Origin: Labilithrix luteola
GTDB lineage: Bacteria; Myxococcota_A; Polyangia; Polyangiales; Polyangiaceae
Assembly (NCBI RefSeq): GCF_001263205.1
Contig: NZ_CP012333.1
Span: 6,314,501 to 6,378,500 of the forward strand
DNA: 64,000 nt
Direction: 5' to 3'
A model generated the notes under the pieces. It did not search any database, was not told where the DNA came from, and saw only the letters and a program-made list of their open reading frames with translations. Positions 19,366 through 27,217 of this stretch are shown here, one piece after another (positions within the stretch are counted from its first letter, which is position 1; each line of letters begins with the position of its first letter). Both the position numbers and the translations under genes were made by a program.

Positions 19366-20088
19366 ATGAACTGGGACATGCACTGGCTCAGCACGGCCTT
19401 CGACGGCTTCCTCGGGTTCCTCCCGAACCTCGTCGCGGGTCTCATCATTCTGCTCATCGGTTACCTCGTCGCGAAGGTACTCGGACGCGTGACATCGACC
19501 GTCCTGCATCGCGCCGGGTTCGACCGCTTCATGACCCGTCTGGGATTCGTCAATCGTGGTGAATCAGACGTGGCTTCGGTTTGGACGGGGAAGGCGGTGT
19601 TCGCCGTCATCATCCTCGGAACGATCATGCAGGTTGCACGTACCTGGAACCTGACGTTCGTGGCCGTGGGCTTCGCGCGGATCATCGCCTATCTCCCGCA
19701 CGTGCTCGGAGCGGTCGTCATCTTCGGGGCGGCCATGTTTCTCGGGAACTGGGTGCGCGATCGCTTGCTGCGTTCGCCGATCATGAACGGTGACCGCGTT
19801 GCGGCGGGCGATCAGATGCGGCTCGTCCCGTCGGTCGTGCGCGGTGCGATCATCACCATCGGTGCATTCATGGCGCTCCGCGAGCTCCAGATTGCCCCTG
19901 AGATCGTGAGCACCGCGTTCACCCTCACGCTCGGCACGATCGCCGTCGCCGCGGCGCTCGCCTTCGGACTCGGCGGTCGCGACGTGGCGGGGCGAATCGC
20001 CCAGTCGTGGTACGAGCGTCGCCGGAGCAGCGTGACCTCGACCGATTACTTCCCGTCGTCGGGTGGCCCCTCGCCTCGCGGGGCGTGA
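19366..20088 (+). CDS. Small membrane protein with conserved MscS-type TM helices
   Basis: 240 residues with four to five hydrophobic helices: LVAGLIILLIGYLVAKVLG, AVFAVIILGTIMQVA, IIAYLPHVLGAVVIFGAAMFLG, a helix near residue 160, and LTLGTIAVAAALAFGLGGRDVAGRI. The first and last segments match the conserved TM helix (PF05552) of mechanosensitive-channel-like proteins. The cytoplasmic beta domain of true MscS is missing, so gating of a large pore is not assured. The ATG follows gagaggaga. It converges on the CX4CH lipoprotein gene with a hairpin between them. Confidence 0.75.
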   Translation: MNWDMHWLSTAFDGFLGFLPNLVAGLIILLIGYLVAKVLGRVTSTVLHRAGFDRFMTRLGFVNRGESDVASVWTGKAVFAVIILGTIMQVARTWNLTFVAVGFARIIAYLPHVLGAVVIFGAAMFLGNWVRDRLLRSPIMNGDRVAAGDQMRLVPSVVRGAIITIGAFMALRELQIAPEIVSTAFTLTLGTIAVAAALAFGLGGRDVAGRIAQSWYERRRSSVTSTDYFPSSGGPSPRGA

Positions 20089-20132
20089 TCGCCTCTCGAC
20101 CATCCGGTGACGGAGTTCGCCGCCGTCGTCGT

Positions 20133-20159
20133 GCCGCATGTCGGCCGGCGACGTGCGGC
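20133..20159. terminator. Hairpin between convergent genes
   Basis: An 11-base stem (gccgcatgtcg / cgacgtgcggc, one mismatch) with a 5-base loop lies between the stop at 20088 on plus and the stop at 20165 on minus. There is no clear T tract on either side, so efficiency as a terminator is uncertain. Confidence 0.5.
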
Positions 20160-20164
20160 GATGC

Positions 20165-21289
20165 TCATTGTTCCTGGCACAGTCCGCACTCGGGGAGGGG
20201 CTGGCCTGACCTGAGCTGACTGATCCAGAGCCGAATGCGCTCGCGCTCCTCGAAGGTGAGGGGCTGATCGCCGTACGAGGATAGGGGTTGGAGCGTCGGG
20301 TACGGCATCACCTGGCCGAGCACGTAGTTGTCGAGCACCGTTCGCTCCGCTTCGCTCGGCGCGTGAGGCGTGGAGACGAGCGGCTCGTAGGGAGCGGGCG
20401 CGGCGGTCGTGGGCGCGCCTGGGCACGTGACGCGCGGGGCCGGAAGCGGATTCGGAGGTTCGTTTGCGATCTCCACCTTGTACTGGAGCCAGCTGTTGCC
20501 CGGATTTCCGGGGTCGATGATCGGCATGTCGATGCCGAAGAGGCGACCCGGAGGCGTTGGCGTGCCGAACAATGCCCCGGTGTTCGAGCCCTGAGCGACG
20601 CGCCCGCGTGCGGTGAACTCGATACCGCTCGAGCTATCGAGCACGAGGCTTGCCGCTGCGGCCTGGCTCGAGCCATGGCACGACGGGGCACTGCACTTGG
20701 CCACGAAGATCGGAAGGACGTCGCGGCAGAGATCGATCGTGGGCTCGCCGATGCCGACGCCGTTCGGTTCACCGACGAAGAAGCCGATGATGCGCGTCTG
20801 ATCCTCGGCGAGCGTTGCGCCATCGATGGCACGAACGCCGCCTGAGTCGGAGTCACCTTGGGGGATGCCGAGGATGAGCGTGTACGACTGCCCCTTCGTG
20901 AGCCAAGGCGTCGTGGGCGGCGCGAGCGTGACCGTGCGCGCGACGGGGTCGTAGACGACGACGGGCGAGAGACTAGCCGGTAGCGGCTGGTGGTTCGCGT
21001 CGACGATCACCATCGACTGACGCGTCACGGTCGACGGCAGCAGATACCGGTCGAAGCCGATCTGAATGACGCCGTCCTCGGGCATCGGCGTGTTGGGACC
21101 GACGTTCACGCCCGTGATGTGGATGGGCGGACCGAGGAACGGCTGATTGTCTTGATGGCCCTCGTCGCAAGCCGCAACGCAAAGGGCCAGAATCGCCGCA
21201 ACGCCAGCGGCGGCTAGCGGGGCGAGGAAGGGGACGCGAAAATGAGAGCGCTGACGCCGACGATAACGAGCGAGGCCTTCGGGCCTCAG
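20165..21289 (-). CDS. Lipoprotein with Ig-like domain and CX4CH cytochrome-like motif
   Basis: About 374 residues. An Arg-rich n-region and a hydrophobic core lead to the lipobox LCVAAC. An Ig-like domain of the SbsA type (IQIGFDRYLLPSTVTRQS, YTLILGI) covers roughly residues 55-160. Next comes a cytochrome-c-like segment DVLPIFVAKCSAPSCHGSS with a CX4CH motif, then a C-terminal RIRLWISQL. CX4CH heme sites occur in myxobacterial and planctomycete secreted cytochromes; heme attachment here is inferred. No ATG, GTG or TTG exists in frame between the upstream stop and the signal peptide. CTG at 21289, overlapping the stop of the upstream 84-residue gene (CTGA), is the best start. Confidence 0.75.
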   Translation of the reverse strand: MRPEGLARYRRRQRSHFRVPFLAPLAAAGVAAILALCVAACDEGHQDNQPFLGPPIHITGVNVGPNTPMPEDGVIQIGFDRYLLPSTVTRQSMVIVDANHQPLPASLSPVVVYDPVARTVTLAPPTTPWLTKGQSYTLILGIPQGDSDSGGVRAIDGATLAEDQTRIIGFFVGEPNGVGIGEPTIDLCRDVLPIFVAKCSAPSCHGSSQAAAASLVLDSSSGIEFTARGRVAQGSNTGALFGTPTPPGRLFGIDMPIIDPGNPGNSWLQYKVEIANEPPNPLPAPRVTCPGAPTTAAPAPYEPLVSTPHAPSEAERTVLDNYVLGQVMPYPTLQPLSSYGDQPLTFEERERIRLWISQLRSGQPLPECGLCQEQ

Positions 21290-21540
21290 CTCTCCGAGTA
21301 CATCGCGAGCTGCTCTTTCATCACCTGCTCGTTCACGCCCGTACGGATGTGCTCCTTGAGCACGTCCGCTAGGGTGATCAGCAGATCGTCCACGCCCTTG
21401 TCCTCGATCAGCTTCTGAAGGAGTGCCTTCGCTTCGCGGCTTTCGTCCCCGCGGAGGAACTGGCGCACGGTGTCCAGCCCGATCTCTCCCTGGAAGTCCA
21501 GGTACAGGTTCTCTAAGAGGTACCGTACGAGTTCTTTCAC
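21286..21540 (-). CDS. Small protein of unknown function (84 aa)
   Basis: Starts at GTG 21540 with gaaggagg upstream, a strong ribosome site. The sequence begins VKELVRYLLENLYLDFQGEI and is acidic and mostly helical, without membrane segments, cysteines or a known motif. Its TGA overlaps a possible CTG start of the CX4CH lipoprotein gene. This arrangement suggests the small protein is translated together with it. No family was recognised. Confidence 0.75.
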   Translation of the reverse strand: MKELVRYLLENLYLDFQGEIGLDTVRQFLRGDESREAKALLQKLIEDKGVDDLLITLADVLKEHIRTGVNEQVMKEQLAMYSES

Positions 21541-21837
21541 AGGGAGCCTCCTTCGTCGCGCGAGCGCGATTCCACCAAGAACGACAAGTGAGTAGGGACC
21601 TGACCGTATACCGTTCGCCGGCCTCCGTAGGCAACACCGAAACGGACGGATGGTCGCAATTTCCTGAGTTTGCGCGCGGATTTTGAGGTGTAGACCTCGT
21701 TTTTTCGCGGGGTTCGGGGGCCCGCCGGGCGCCGTCGTCGCGAACGCTCGAGCCAACGTCGGTCGGGTGTCGAATTTCGTCCTGTTTCTGGGGCCCTGGC
21801 CGAACGGCAGTCGGCTCCGACGGCGAGCGCGGCGAGC
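21541..21837. other. Spacer between cytochrome and small-protein genes
   Basis: 297 bp on the minus-strand side of the cluster, between the multiheme cytochrome stop and the GTG of the 84-residue gene. It contains the ribosome site of that gene and probably a promoter. The AT-richer patch near 21600-21715 is atypical of coding DNA here. No RNA structure was recognised. Confidence 0.4.
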
Positions 21838-23289
21838 TCATCGGCACCTCTGGAAGACCGAAGCGCCCGGCTCGTGGCAGACGTAGCAAGGTCGAGGATT
21901 ACGGCGCAGCTGCGTTCCACAGCCGCCGATGAAGTTGCCCGAGTGGGGGTTGAAGCCCGCGCCGATCCCCTGACCGCCGTGGCACACGACGCAGTCGCGC
22001 TCGATGTGACAACTGACGCATGTGTTGAGGTTCCGCATCGCCTCGTACGCGTGGTGGCCGAGCTGGCGCGGCGCGTCGCTCCACACGGCCTTGGGCGGGT
22101 GGAATCGGCCCGAGTCACGAACCCCCGGCGGCCCGCTCATCGAGACCCCCAGGCGCATGTGACAGGTGAGGCAAAAGCTCTGCTCGCGGTGGCAGCTCGT
22201 GCAGCGCTGCGTGGCGAGGCGAGCCTCGATCGGGTGCATGTTGAGGTAGTCGTTCGGGTGGACGCTCCGCGGTCGGACGCGGCCGTCGTGGCAGGCCACG
22301 CAGAAGTCCTCCTTGTGGCAGTTCCCACAGAACTGCGAGTCGTCCGCCGCGACCTGCCGATGGCGCTGGATGAAGTCCGGCGTGTGCTCGGCGTTGTGCA
22401 TCCAGCGCGGGGGCTGCATCACGCCGCTCGGGTACACGGTTTTGATTCGCCCGCCGATCGCCGAGCCGCCTTTGAGGTGACACGTCTCGCACGCGCTCTT
22501 GGCTTCACCACGCGAGGCGGAGTCGGGGTGCTGATGGCAGTTGAAGCAGCCGCGCATCCTCGGCAGCTGATCGCGCGTGGCGAGCTCGAGCTCCTGCACC
22601 TCGCCGTGGCACTGCTGGCAGCCGATGTTCCGATCGGCGTGCTTCTTGTGGTCGAAGACCATGTTGGGGCGCGGGATGTCGAAGCGCGCGACCCGGTTGC
22701 CATCACCTTCGCGGTAGCCGACGTGACAGAAGTTGCACTTGCCGTTCTCTTCGTCGCCCGGCTCGACCTTGTTCGGATTCGCGTGGTCGGTGCCGTGGCA
22801 GCTGTCGCAGGTGGTGCCTTTGGGTGTGAGGCGATCGCTCGACGACTGGCTCGTGAGCGCGTTCGGGTGGCACGTCTTGCACGCGAGCTTCTGATCGCCG
22901 ACGTGGAACTTGTGGTTGAAGCGGATGGTCAGCTTCTGGGGCGGGAAGATCGCCTTGCTCGGCCCGCGGTCGTCCACGTCGGAGCCGGGAGGAAGCCATT
23001 TTTTCGGCACGTCCGCGTTGCCTGGCATCGGCGACATGCCCGCCGCGTAGGCAGCCGCCGAGGCGTACGAGAGGGGAGCGGTCGCATCGGGGACCTCCGC
23101 GGATGCACCGGCTTCGGCCCCGGCGTCGTCCGCGCTTGCCTCCATGCTCGCGTCGCTCGGTGGGGCTGCATCGCTGGCTTTACCGGTCTGCGCGAATGCG
23201 GGGCCTTGGAGGAGCGCCGTGGCCGTCGCGAAGAACAAGGCCAGGGCGAGCCAGACGCCGCTGAAGCGAGCGAATCCCGAGCGGATCAT
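21838..23289 (-). CDS. Secreted 13-heme c-type cytochrome
   Basis: 483 residues. A signal peptide ends near GPAFA, then an Ala/Asp-rich linker. Thirteen CXXCH heme sites start at about residue 137: CKTCH, CDSCH, CNFCH, CQQCH, CFNCH, CETCH, CGNCH, CVACH, CTSCH, CLTCH, CVSCH, CVVCH, CYVCH. Several occur in close pairs (CGNCHKEDFCVACH, CTSCHREQSFCLTCH, CVSCHIERDCVVCH). Extra histidines may be distal ligands. It should be periplasmic or surface exposed and pass electrons along a heme chain. The ATG overlaps the stop of the upstream barrel gene (ATGA), so the two products are probably made together as a porin-cytochrome unit. Confidence 0.9.
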   Translation of the reverse strand: MIRSGFARFSGVWLALALFFATATALLQGPAFAQTGKASDAAPPSDASMEASADDAGAEAGASAEVPDATAPLSYASAAAYAAGMSPMPGNADVPKKWLPPGSDVDDRGPSKAIFPPQKLTIRFNHKFHVGDQKLACKTCHPNALTSQSSSDRLTPKGTTCDSCHGTDHANPNKVEPGDEENGKCNFCHVGYREGDGNRVARFDIPRPNMVFDHKKHADRNIGCQQCHGEVQELELATRDQLPRMRGCFNCHQHPDSASRGEAKSACETCHLKGGSAIGGRIKTVYPSGVMQPPRWMHNAEHTPDFIQRHRQVAADDSQFCGNCHKEDFCVACHDGRVRPRSVHPNDYLNMHPIEARLATQRCTSCHREQSFCLTCHMRLGVSMSGPPGVRDSGRFHPPKAVWSDAPRQLGHHAYEAMRNLNTCVSCHIERDCVVCHGGQGIGAGFNPHSGNFIGGCGTQLRRNPRPCYVCHEPGASVFQRCR

Positions 23290-24887
23290 TTCGCCACCGC
23301 CAGCGTGAGCCACAGCATGACGCGGAAGCGCTGCCCGGCGAGTCGGTTGATGTCGTGTTCGAACTCCGCGAGCGCGAGCGAACGCGGAAACAGCTTGTAG
23401 CCGGCGCCGAGCACGTACTGCACGCTGACGGCGTCGCGCCCGGGACGGAGCTTGTCGTCCCATCCCCAGACGCCCGCGCGCCCTTGCATCACGTAGCGTG
23501 TCTCGAGGATGCGTTCGGCGTACACGTCGCCGCCGATGCGATCGCCCGTGCTCGCGAAATCGCCTGCGCCGCGCGCGCCGATGACACCTTCACCCCAGCG
23601 GTAGCGAGCGGAGAGATTGCCCCCTCCCATTGGATCGACGCCGCTCGACGGATACTGGTTGGCTTGCGGGAGCCCGTTCGGCGACGAAGGAAACGTCGTG
23701 TTCTCGGGGCCGGTCTGCTGGCCGAAGAAGCGACCGCGGAAGCCGCCTGCGACGCTGAGCTTGTCGGTCGCATCCCAGTTCGCGCGCAGCGAGAGATCGT
23801 TCATCGGCATCGCGAGGAAGAAGTTCCAGATCGAGTCGGCGTCGAACGTGGGCACGTAGAAGTCGTAGTCCGTGCTGACCGTGACGCGCTTCGAGACGTA
23901 CGCGTCGACCGACGCGAAGACCGTCGCGAATTTCGTCAGGTACATGTCGTACGAGAAGCCCGCTTTGACACCACCCACCTTCGCCAGCGAGGCGTCCATC
24001 GCGTAGCCGAAGCGCTCCTGCGAGAGGCGCGTTCCGTCGTAGATGACCGGATTGCGAAAGCCGTTGAGGAACGGTGAGACGTTCGACGTGCCGGTGTTCT
24101 CGACACGCCGATACGTGAAGCGGCCGTGGAGCCACGTGAAGCCCGTGCTTTCGATGGCGATGCCGTACGCCGGGGCGATGACGTTCGGCTGGAACGATGC
24201 CCACTCCGCAGGGGCGTATCCGGCGCGGTCGCCGCGCCAGACGCCGTCGCGCTCGAAGCGAGGCAACGAGAGAGGCATGCCTCCGCGCTGCTCGAGGCCG
24301 CCGTAGACTTCCGCGGCCAAGTAGTAAGGCGATGTGACCTTGACGAGGCCGCCGTCGAACGACCACCAGCCAAGAGCGTCCACCACGTACTGCCGGCCGA
24401 CGCGGAAGCCGAGCCAGCCGTCGAGGAAGCGACGGCCCTCGACGTAGCCGTACATCAGATCGACGGGCCCACGCTGGAAGCCCGGGACGAGACGCCCGAA
24501 GTTCGAGACGTTCGTCTCCTCGGGGCTGGCGCCGTAGTCGGCGTCGTAGCGCAGGCGGATCCGGAAGGAGAGCTGCGGCGCGCGCGGATCCGTCGGCCGG
24601 TTGAGCAGATCGTAGACCGAGGCTCCCAGTGTGGTCGTCAGACGCCGTCGGGAGATGACGGTCTCACCGGTTGGGCTTCGCATCTCGTAGAACTGGGCGG
24701 CGGTGTCGCTCGTGATGTCCGCGTCGAGCGCGTGGGCCGTGGTCGGGCACGCGATGCTCGCCAAGACGGCCATCAAGACGGCCACCAGCGACGTCCCCGC
24801 TCTCACGCCGTCCACTCGCAGACGACGCCCAGCGAAAAACGCGCGAGCGTTCGATCCTTGGAACCGGCCTTGCGGACGTGCGGTCAT
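23286..24887 (-). CDS. Outer-membrane beta-barrel partner of the 13-heme cytochrome
   Basis: About 533 residues. The N-terminus is basic with a hydrophobic signal ending PTTAHA, then LDADITSDTAAQFYEMRSP. The rest alternates polar and aromatic strands (LSFRIRLRYDADYG, VDLMYGYVEGRRFLDGWLGF, FRVGRQYVV) to LWLTLAVAK, as in large porins. No transporter plug is seen. The start is uncertain: ATG 24887 is chosen, but GTG 25001 and GTG 24815 are open and none has a clear ribosome site. The region just upstream codes PAQ repeats. Coupling to the multiheme cytochrome suggests a porin scaffold for electron transfer, as MtrB/PioB are to MtrA/PioA, although homology to those was not shown. Confidence 0.75.
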   Translation of the reverse strand: MTARPQGRFQGSNARAFFAGRRLRVDGVRAGTSLVAVLMAVLASIACPTTAHALDADITSDTAAQFYEMRSPTGETVISRRRLTTTLGASVYDLLNRPTDPRAPQLSFRIRLRYDADYGASPEETNVSNFGRLVPGFQRGPVDLMYGYVEGRRFLDGWLGFRVGRQYVVDALGWWSFDGGLVKVTSPYYLAAEVYGGLEQRGGMPLSLPRFERDGVWRGDRAGYAPAEWASFQPNVIAPAYGIAIESTGFTWLHGRFTYRRVENTGTSNVSPFLNGFRNPVIYDGTRLSQERFGYAMDASLAKVGGVKAGFSYDMYLTKFATVFASVDAYVSKRVTVSTDYDFYVPTFDADSIWNFFLAMPMNDLSLRANWDATDKLSVAGGFRGRFFGQQTGPENTTFPSSPNGLPQANQYPSSGVDPMGGGNLSARYRWGEGVIGARGAGDFASTGDRIGGDVYAERILETRYVMQGRAGVWGWDDKLRPGRDAVSVQYVLGAGYKLFPRSLALAEFEHDINRLAGQRFRVMLWLTLAVAK

Positions 24888-25151
24888 TCGCGAGCGTGCC
24901 GTGCTTGTTTGAGCGGGCTGGGCTGGCTGGGCGGGCTGGGCGGGCTGGCGAAGACTGACCTCGTGCGCCAAGAAGACCGCTTTTTTCTTAGGGTCCCCCA
25001 CGGAACCGCGCGTGCGGGCGCGAGAATAGGAAGCTGCATCCTCGTGTCAACCGTCGGCAGAGCTACCCGTACGCTTTGTAGAGATCGGCGGTCGGGAGCG
25101 TCCCGTTCTTGACGCGCTGTGCGAAGGGGTGGCACCCTTTTTGTTAACGTC

Positions 25152-26549
25152 GTGACGGAAGCTGCGCAGCGATACCGCGTCATCGAGAAGCTCGAGTCGG
25201 GCGGCATGGCGGAAGTTTTCCGCGCCGAGAGCGAGGGCTTGCAGGGGTTCCGCAAGCAGGTCGCGATCAAACGCGTTCTGCCGCACCTCTCCGAGAAGAA
25301 GAAGTTCATCTCGATGTTCTTGGACGAGGCGCGCCTGTCGGCGCAGCTCTCGCACTCGAACTGCGTGCAGGTCTTCGACATTGGCGTCGGTGACAACGCC
25401 TTCTTCATCGTCATGGAGTTCGTCGACGGGGCGAACCTCAAGTCGATCGCCGAATCGGTGAAGAAGCAGGGGAAGGACTTCCCCGTCGCAGCCGCCGCCT
25501 GGATTGCCCACGAGATCTGTAAGGGCCTCACCTACGCCCACGAGCTGACGGACCAGAGCGGCGTCCCGCTCCAGATCGTCCATCGCGACATGTCTCCGCC
25601 GAACGTGCTCATCACGAAGTTCGGCGAAGTGAAGATCGTGGACTTCGGCCTCGCGAAGGCGAGCTCGCAGCTCGAACGAAGCGAGCCCGGCATCATCAAG
25701 GGCAAGTTCAGCTACCTCTCGCCCGAAGCGGCGATGGGCCAAGAGGTCGACAGCCGCACGGATGTCTTCGCCGTGGGCATCATCCTCTGGGAGCTGCTCG
25801 CCAGTCAGCGGCTGTTCTTGGGAGACACCGACTTCCAGACGGTGAAGAAGGTGCAGGTCGCGCAGGTCCCGCCGATCTCGCAGATCAATCGCAAGGTCCC
25901 GCCGGAGCTCGAGCGCATCGTCAACAAGGCGCTCGCGAAGGATCTCCACGCTCGCTACGCCACGGCACGCGAGCTCGGTCAGGACCTCGTGCGCTTCATG
26001 TTCACGTTCGGTCAGCCGATCAGCGGCTACGACATCGCGACGATCGTGCAGGGCACGATGCGCGAGAAGCAGCGCGTTCGTCAGCCGCAAGGCTCGATCA
26101 TCGACAAGCTCATCGAAGAGGCGCTCTTCGAGTTCACGTCGCTCAAGGAAGATGGGCAGCCCGAGTCGGGGTCGCCGATCAGCGCTGCATCGGCGCCGCT
26201 CTTCGGCGACAGCTTCGTGGATCCCACGAACTGGGCGAAGGAGATCTCCATCAACGAAGTGAAGCGCCCCGGCTACGACCCGGTCCGCGCGTCGCTTCCC
26301 CCCGAGGTCTTCGAGCAGGGCAACCTCTCCGCCCTCGAAGACGCCGAGCCGCTTCCTGCGTCCGCGCCTCCTTCGGCGGGCGCGGTGCCGGCGCCTCCCT
26401 CTTCGCGCGCGGCCGTTGCTCCGGCCTCTTCGAAAGGCACCGCTGCTGCGGCAGGCGGCAAGAGCGGCGCCGCCATCGGAGTCGCCGTCGTCATCGCGCT
26501 CGTGATGGCGGCCGGCGCGGCCTGGTTCACGGGATTCATCCCTCATTAG
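25152..26549 (+). CDS. Membrane-anchored Ser/Thr protein kinase
   Basis: About 465 residues. Kinase domain near residues 8-285: glycine loop LESGGMAEVF, VAIK with Lys40, catalytic loop VHRDMSPPNVLI, DFG in KIVDFGLAKA, and LSPEAAMG in the APE position. All catalytic residues are present. A Pro/Ala/Ser-rich linker precedes a C-terminal TM helix (AAIGVAVVIALVMAAGAAWF) with only a few residues outside, so there is no sensor domain. It is a Hanks-type kinase anchored at the membrane, and FHA proteins in the window could read its products. GTG at 25152 is preferred to GTG 25119. Hairpins follow the stop. Confidence 0.92.
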   Translation: MTEAAQRYRVIEKLESGGMAEVFRAESEGLQGFRKQVAIKRVLPHLSEKKKFISMFLDEARLSAQLSHSNCVQVFDIGVGDNAFFIVMEFVDGANLKSIAESVKKQGKDFPVAAAAWIAHEICKGLTYAHELTDQSGVPLQIVHRDMSPPNVLITKFGEVKIVDFGLAKASSQLERSEPGIIKGKFSYLSPEAAMGQEVDSRTDVFAVGIILWELLASQRLFLGDTDFQTVKKVQVAQVPPISQINRKVPPELERIVNKALAKDLHARYATARELGQDLVRFMFTFGQPISGYDIATIVQGTMREKQRVRQPQGSIIDKLIEEALFEFTSLKEDGQPESGSPISAASAPLFGDSFVDPTNWAKEISINEVKRPGYDPVRASLPPEVFEQGNLSALEDAEPLPASAPPSAGAVPAPPSSRAAVAPASSKGTAAAAGGKSGAAIGVAVVIALVMAAGAAWFTGFIPH

Positions 26550-26552
26550 AGT

Positions 26553-26590
26553 GGGGGGCAAAGCCCCCCCTCAAAACCTCCGGTTTTGAG
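26553..26590 (+). terminator. Tandem hairpins after the kinase gene
   Basis: Two hairpins follow the stop immediately: ggggggc-aaa-gcccccc (26553-26569) and a 9-base stem ctcaaaacc / ggttttgag with loop tcc (26570-26590). They probably end the kinase transcript, though no long T tract follows. Confidence 0.6.
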
Positions 26591-26602
26591 CCCCCCGCGG
26601 CC

Positions 26603-26700
26603 CGCGGCGGGTCGCCTTCGGCGCGTCGCGCTACGAGCGCGACGAAGAACCCGCCGCTCGCGTGGAGGTGACCTGCGTGCGTCTTGGTCTCTCGAGTGGT
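26603..26700 (+). repeat. REP-like dispersed palindromic repeat, copy B
   Basis: Contains the same palindrome arms cgtcgcgct / agcgcgacg (26624-26644, loop acg) flanked by cgcggcgggt and gaagaacccgccgctcgcg, then the block acctgcgtgcgtcttggtct. It lies about 50 bp after the kinase stop, in the sense direction of that gene. It matches copies at 3701-3801 and 33774-33880. Confidence 0.8.
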
Positions 26701-26762
26701 GACCTGCGTGCGTCTTGGTCTCTCGAGTGGTGACCTGTGAGCGTCTTGGGGTCTCGGTGCGG
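26670..26762 (+). repeat. 31-bp tandem repeat, two perfect copies plus one degenerate
   Basis: The 31-base unit beginning gacctgcgtgcgtcttggtc occurs at 26670-26700 and 26701-26731 exactly, and in altered form at 26732-26762. The unit is the tail block of the dispersed repeat, here amplified. Confidence 0.85.
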
Positions 26763-27217
26763 CGGCCGGGGAGGAGACCACGTTCGCTCGTTGCGAGATG
26801 TGCGGTGCGTTGACGCGGCCCGGCCTTGGATCCGCGGCGCCATCCACCACTATCGAGCTTCCGACGCGCCCGGAACGCTTCCGACGTGCTTCGCAAGGTG
26901 CCGGTACGGCCCGGAAGGGCTTCCGACGCACGAATCGAGGCTCACCGACGTGCCGGGCAATGTCGGCGACGCGAGCGCCATGGGCTCCCGTGCGTGAAAT
27001 CAGGTCTCCGGCGCGCTCACCGGTACGCTTCGGCACGCGTCGGAAGGTTCAGTGACGCCGCCGGCCGACCATCCCGCGCGCGTCGGAGGGTCTAATGACG
27101 CCGCCGACCGACCATCGAGCTCGCGACGGAAGGTTGCCAGGCGCGCCACCCGACCATCGAGCTCGCGGCGGAAGGGAGGCCGGCGCCACCGTACGCCTTG
27201 GCCTGCCGACGCCGCCG
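26763..27217. other. Repeat-rich spacer without genes
   Basis: The rest of the 668-bp gap between convergent genes. Open frames here are Arg/Pro-rich in every frame and look like repeat shadows. It holds a degenerate tandem array at 27007-27184 and scattered gcttccgacg-type short repeats near 26860-26940. No gene or RNA was seen. Confidence 0.5.
27007..27184. repeat. Degenerate ~44-bp tandem array
   Basis: Units at 27053-27096, 27097-27140 and 27141-27184 share gacgccgccgaccgaccatc and cgagctcgcgacggaagg blocks. A more divergent unit precedes them at 27007-27052. The array abuts the stop of the minus-strand membrane protein gene. Confidence 0.65.
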
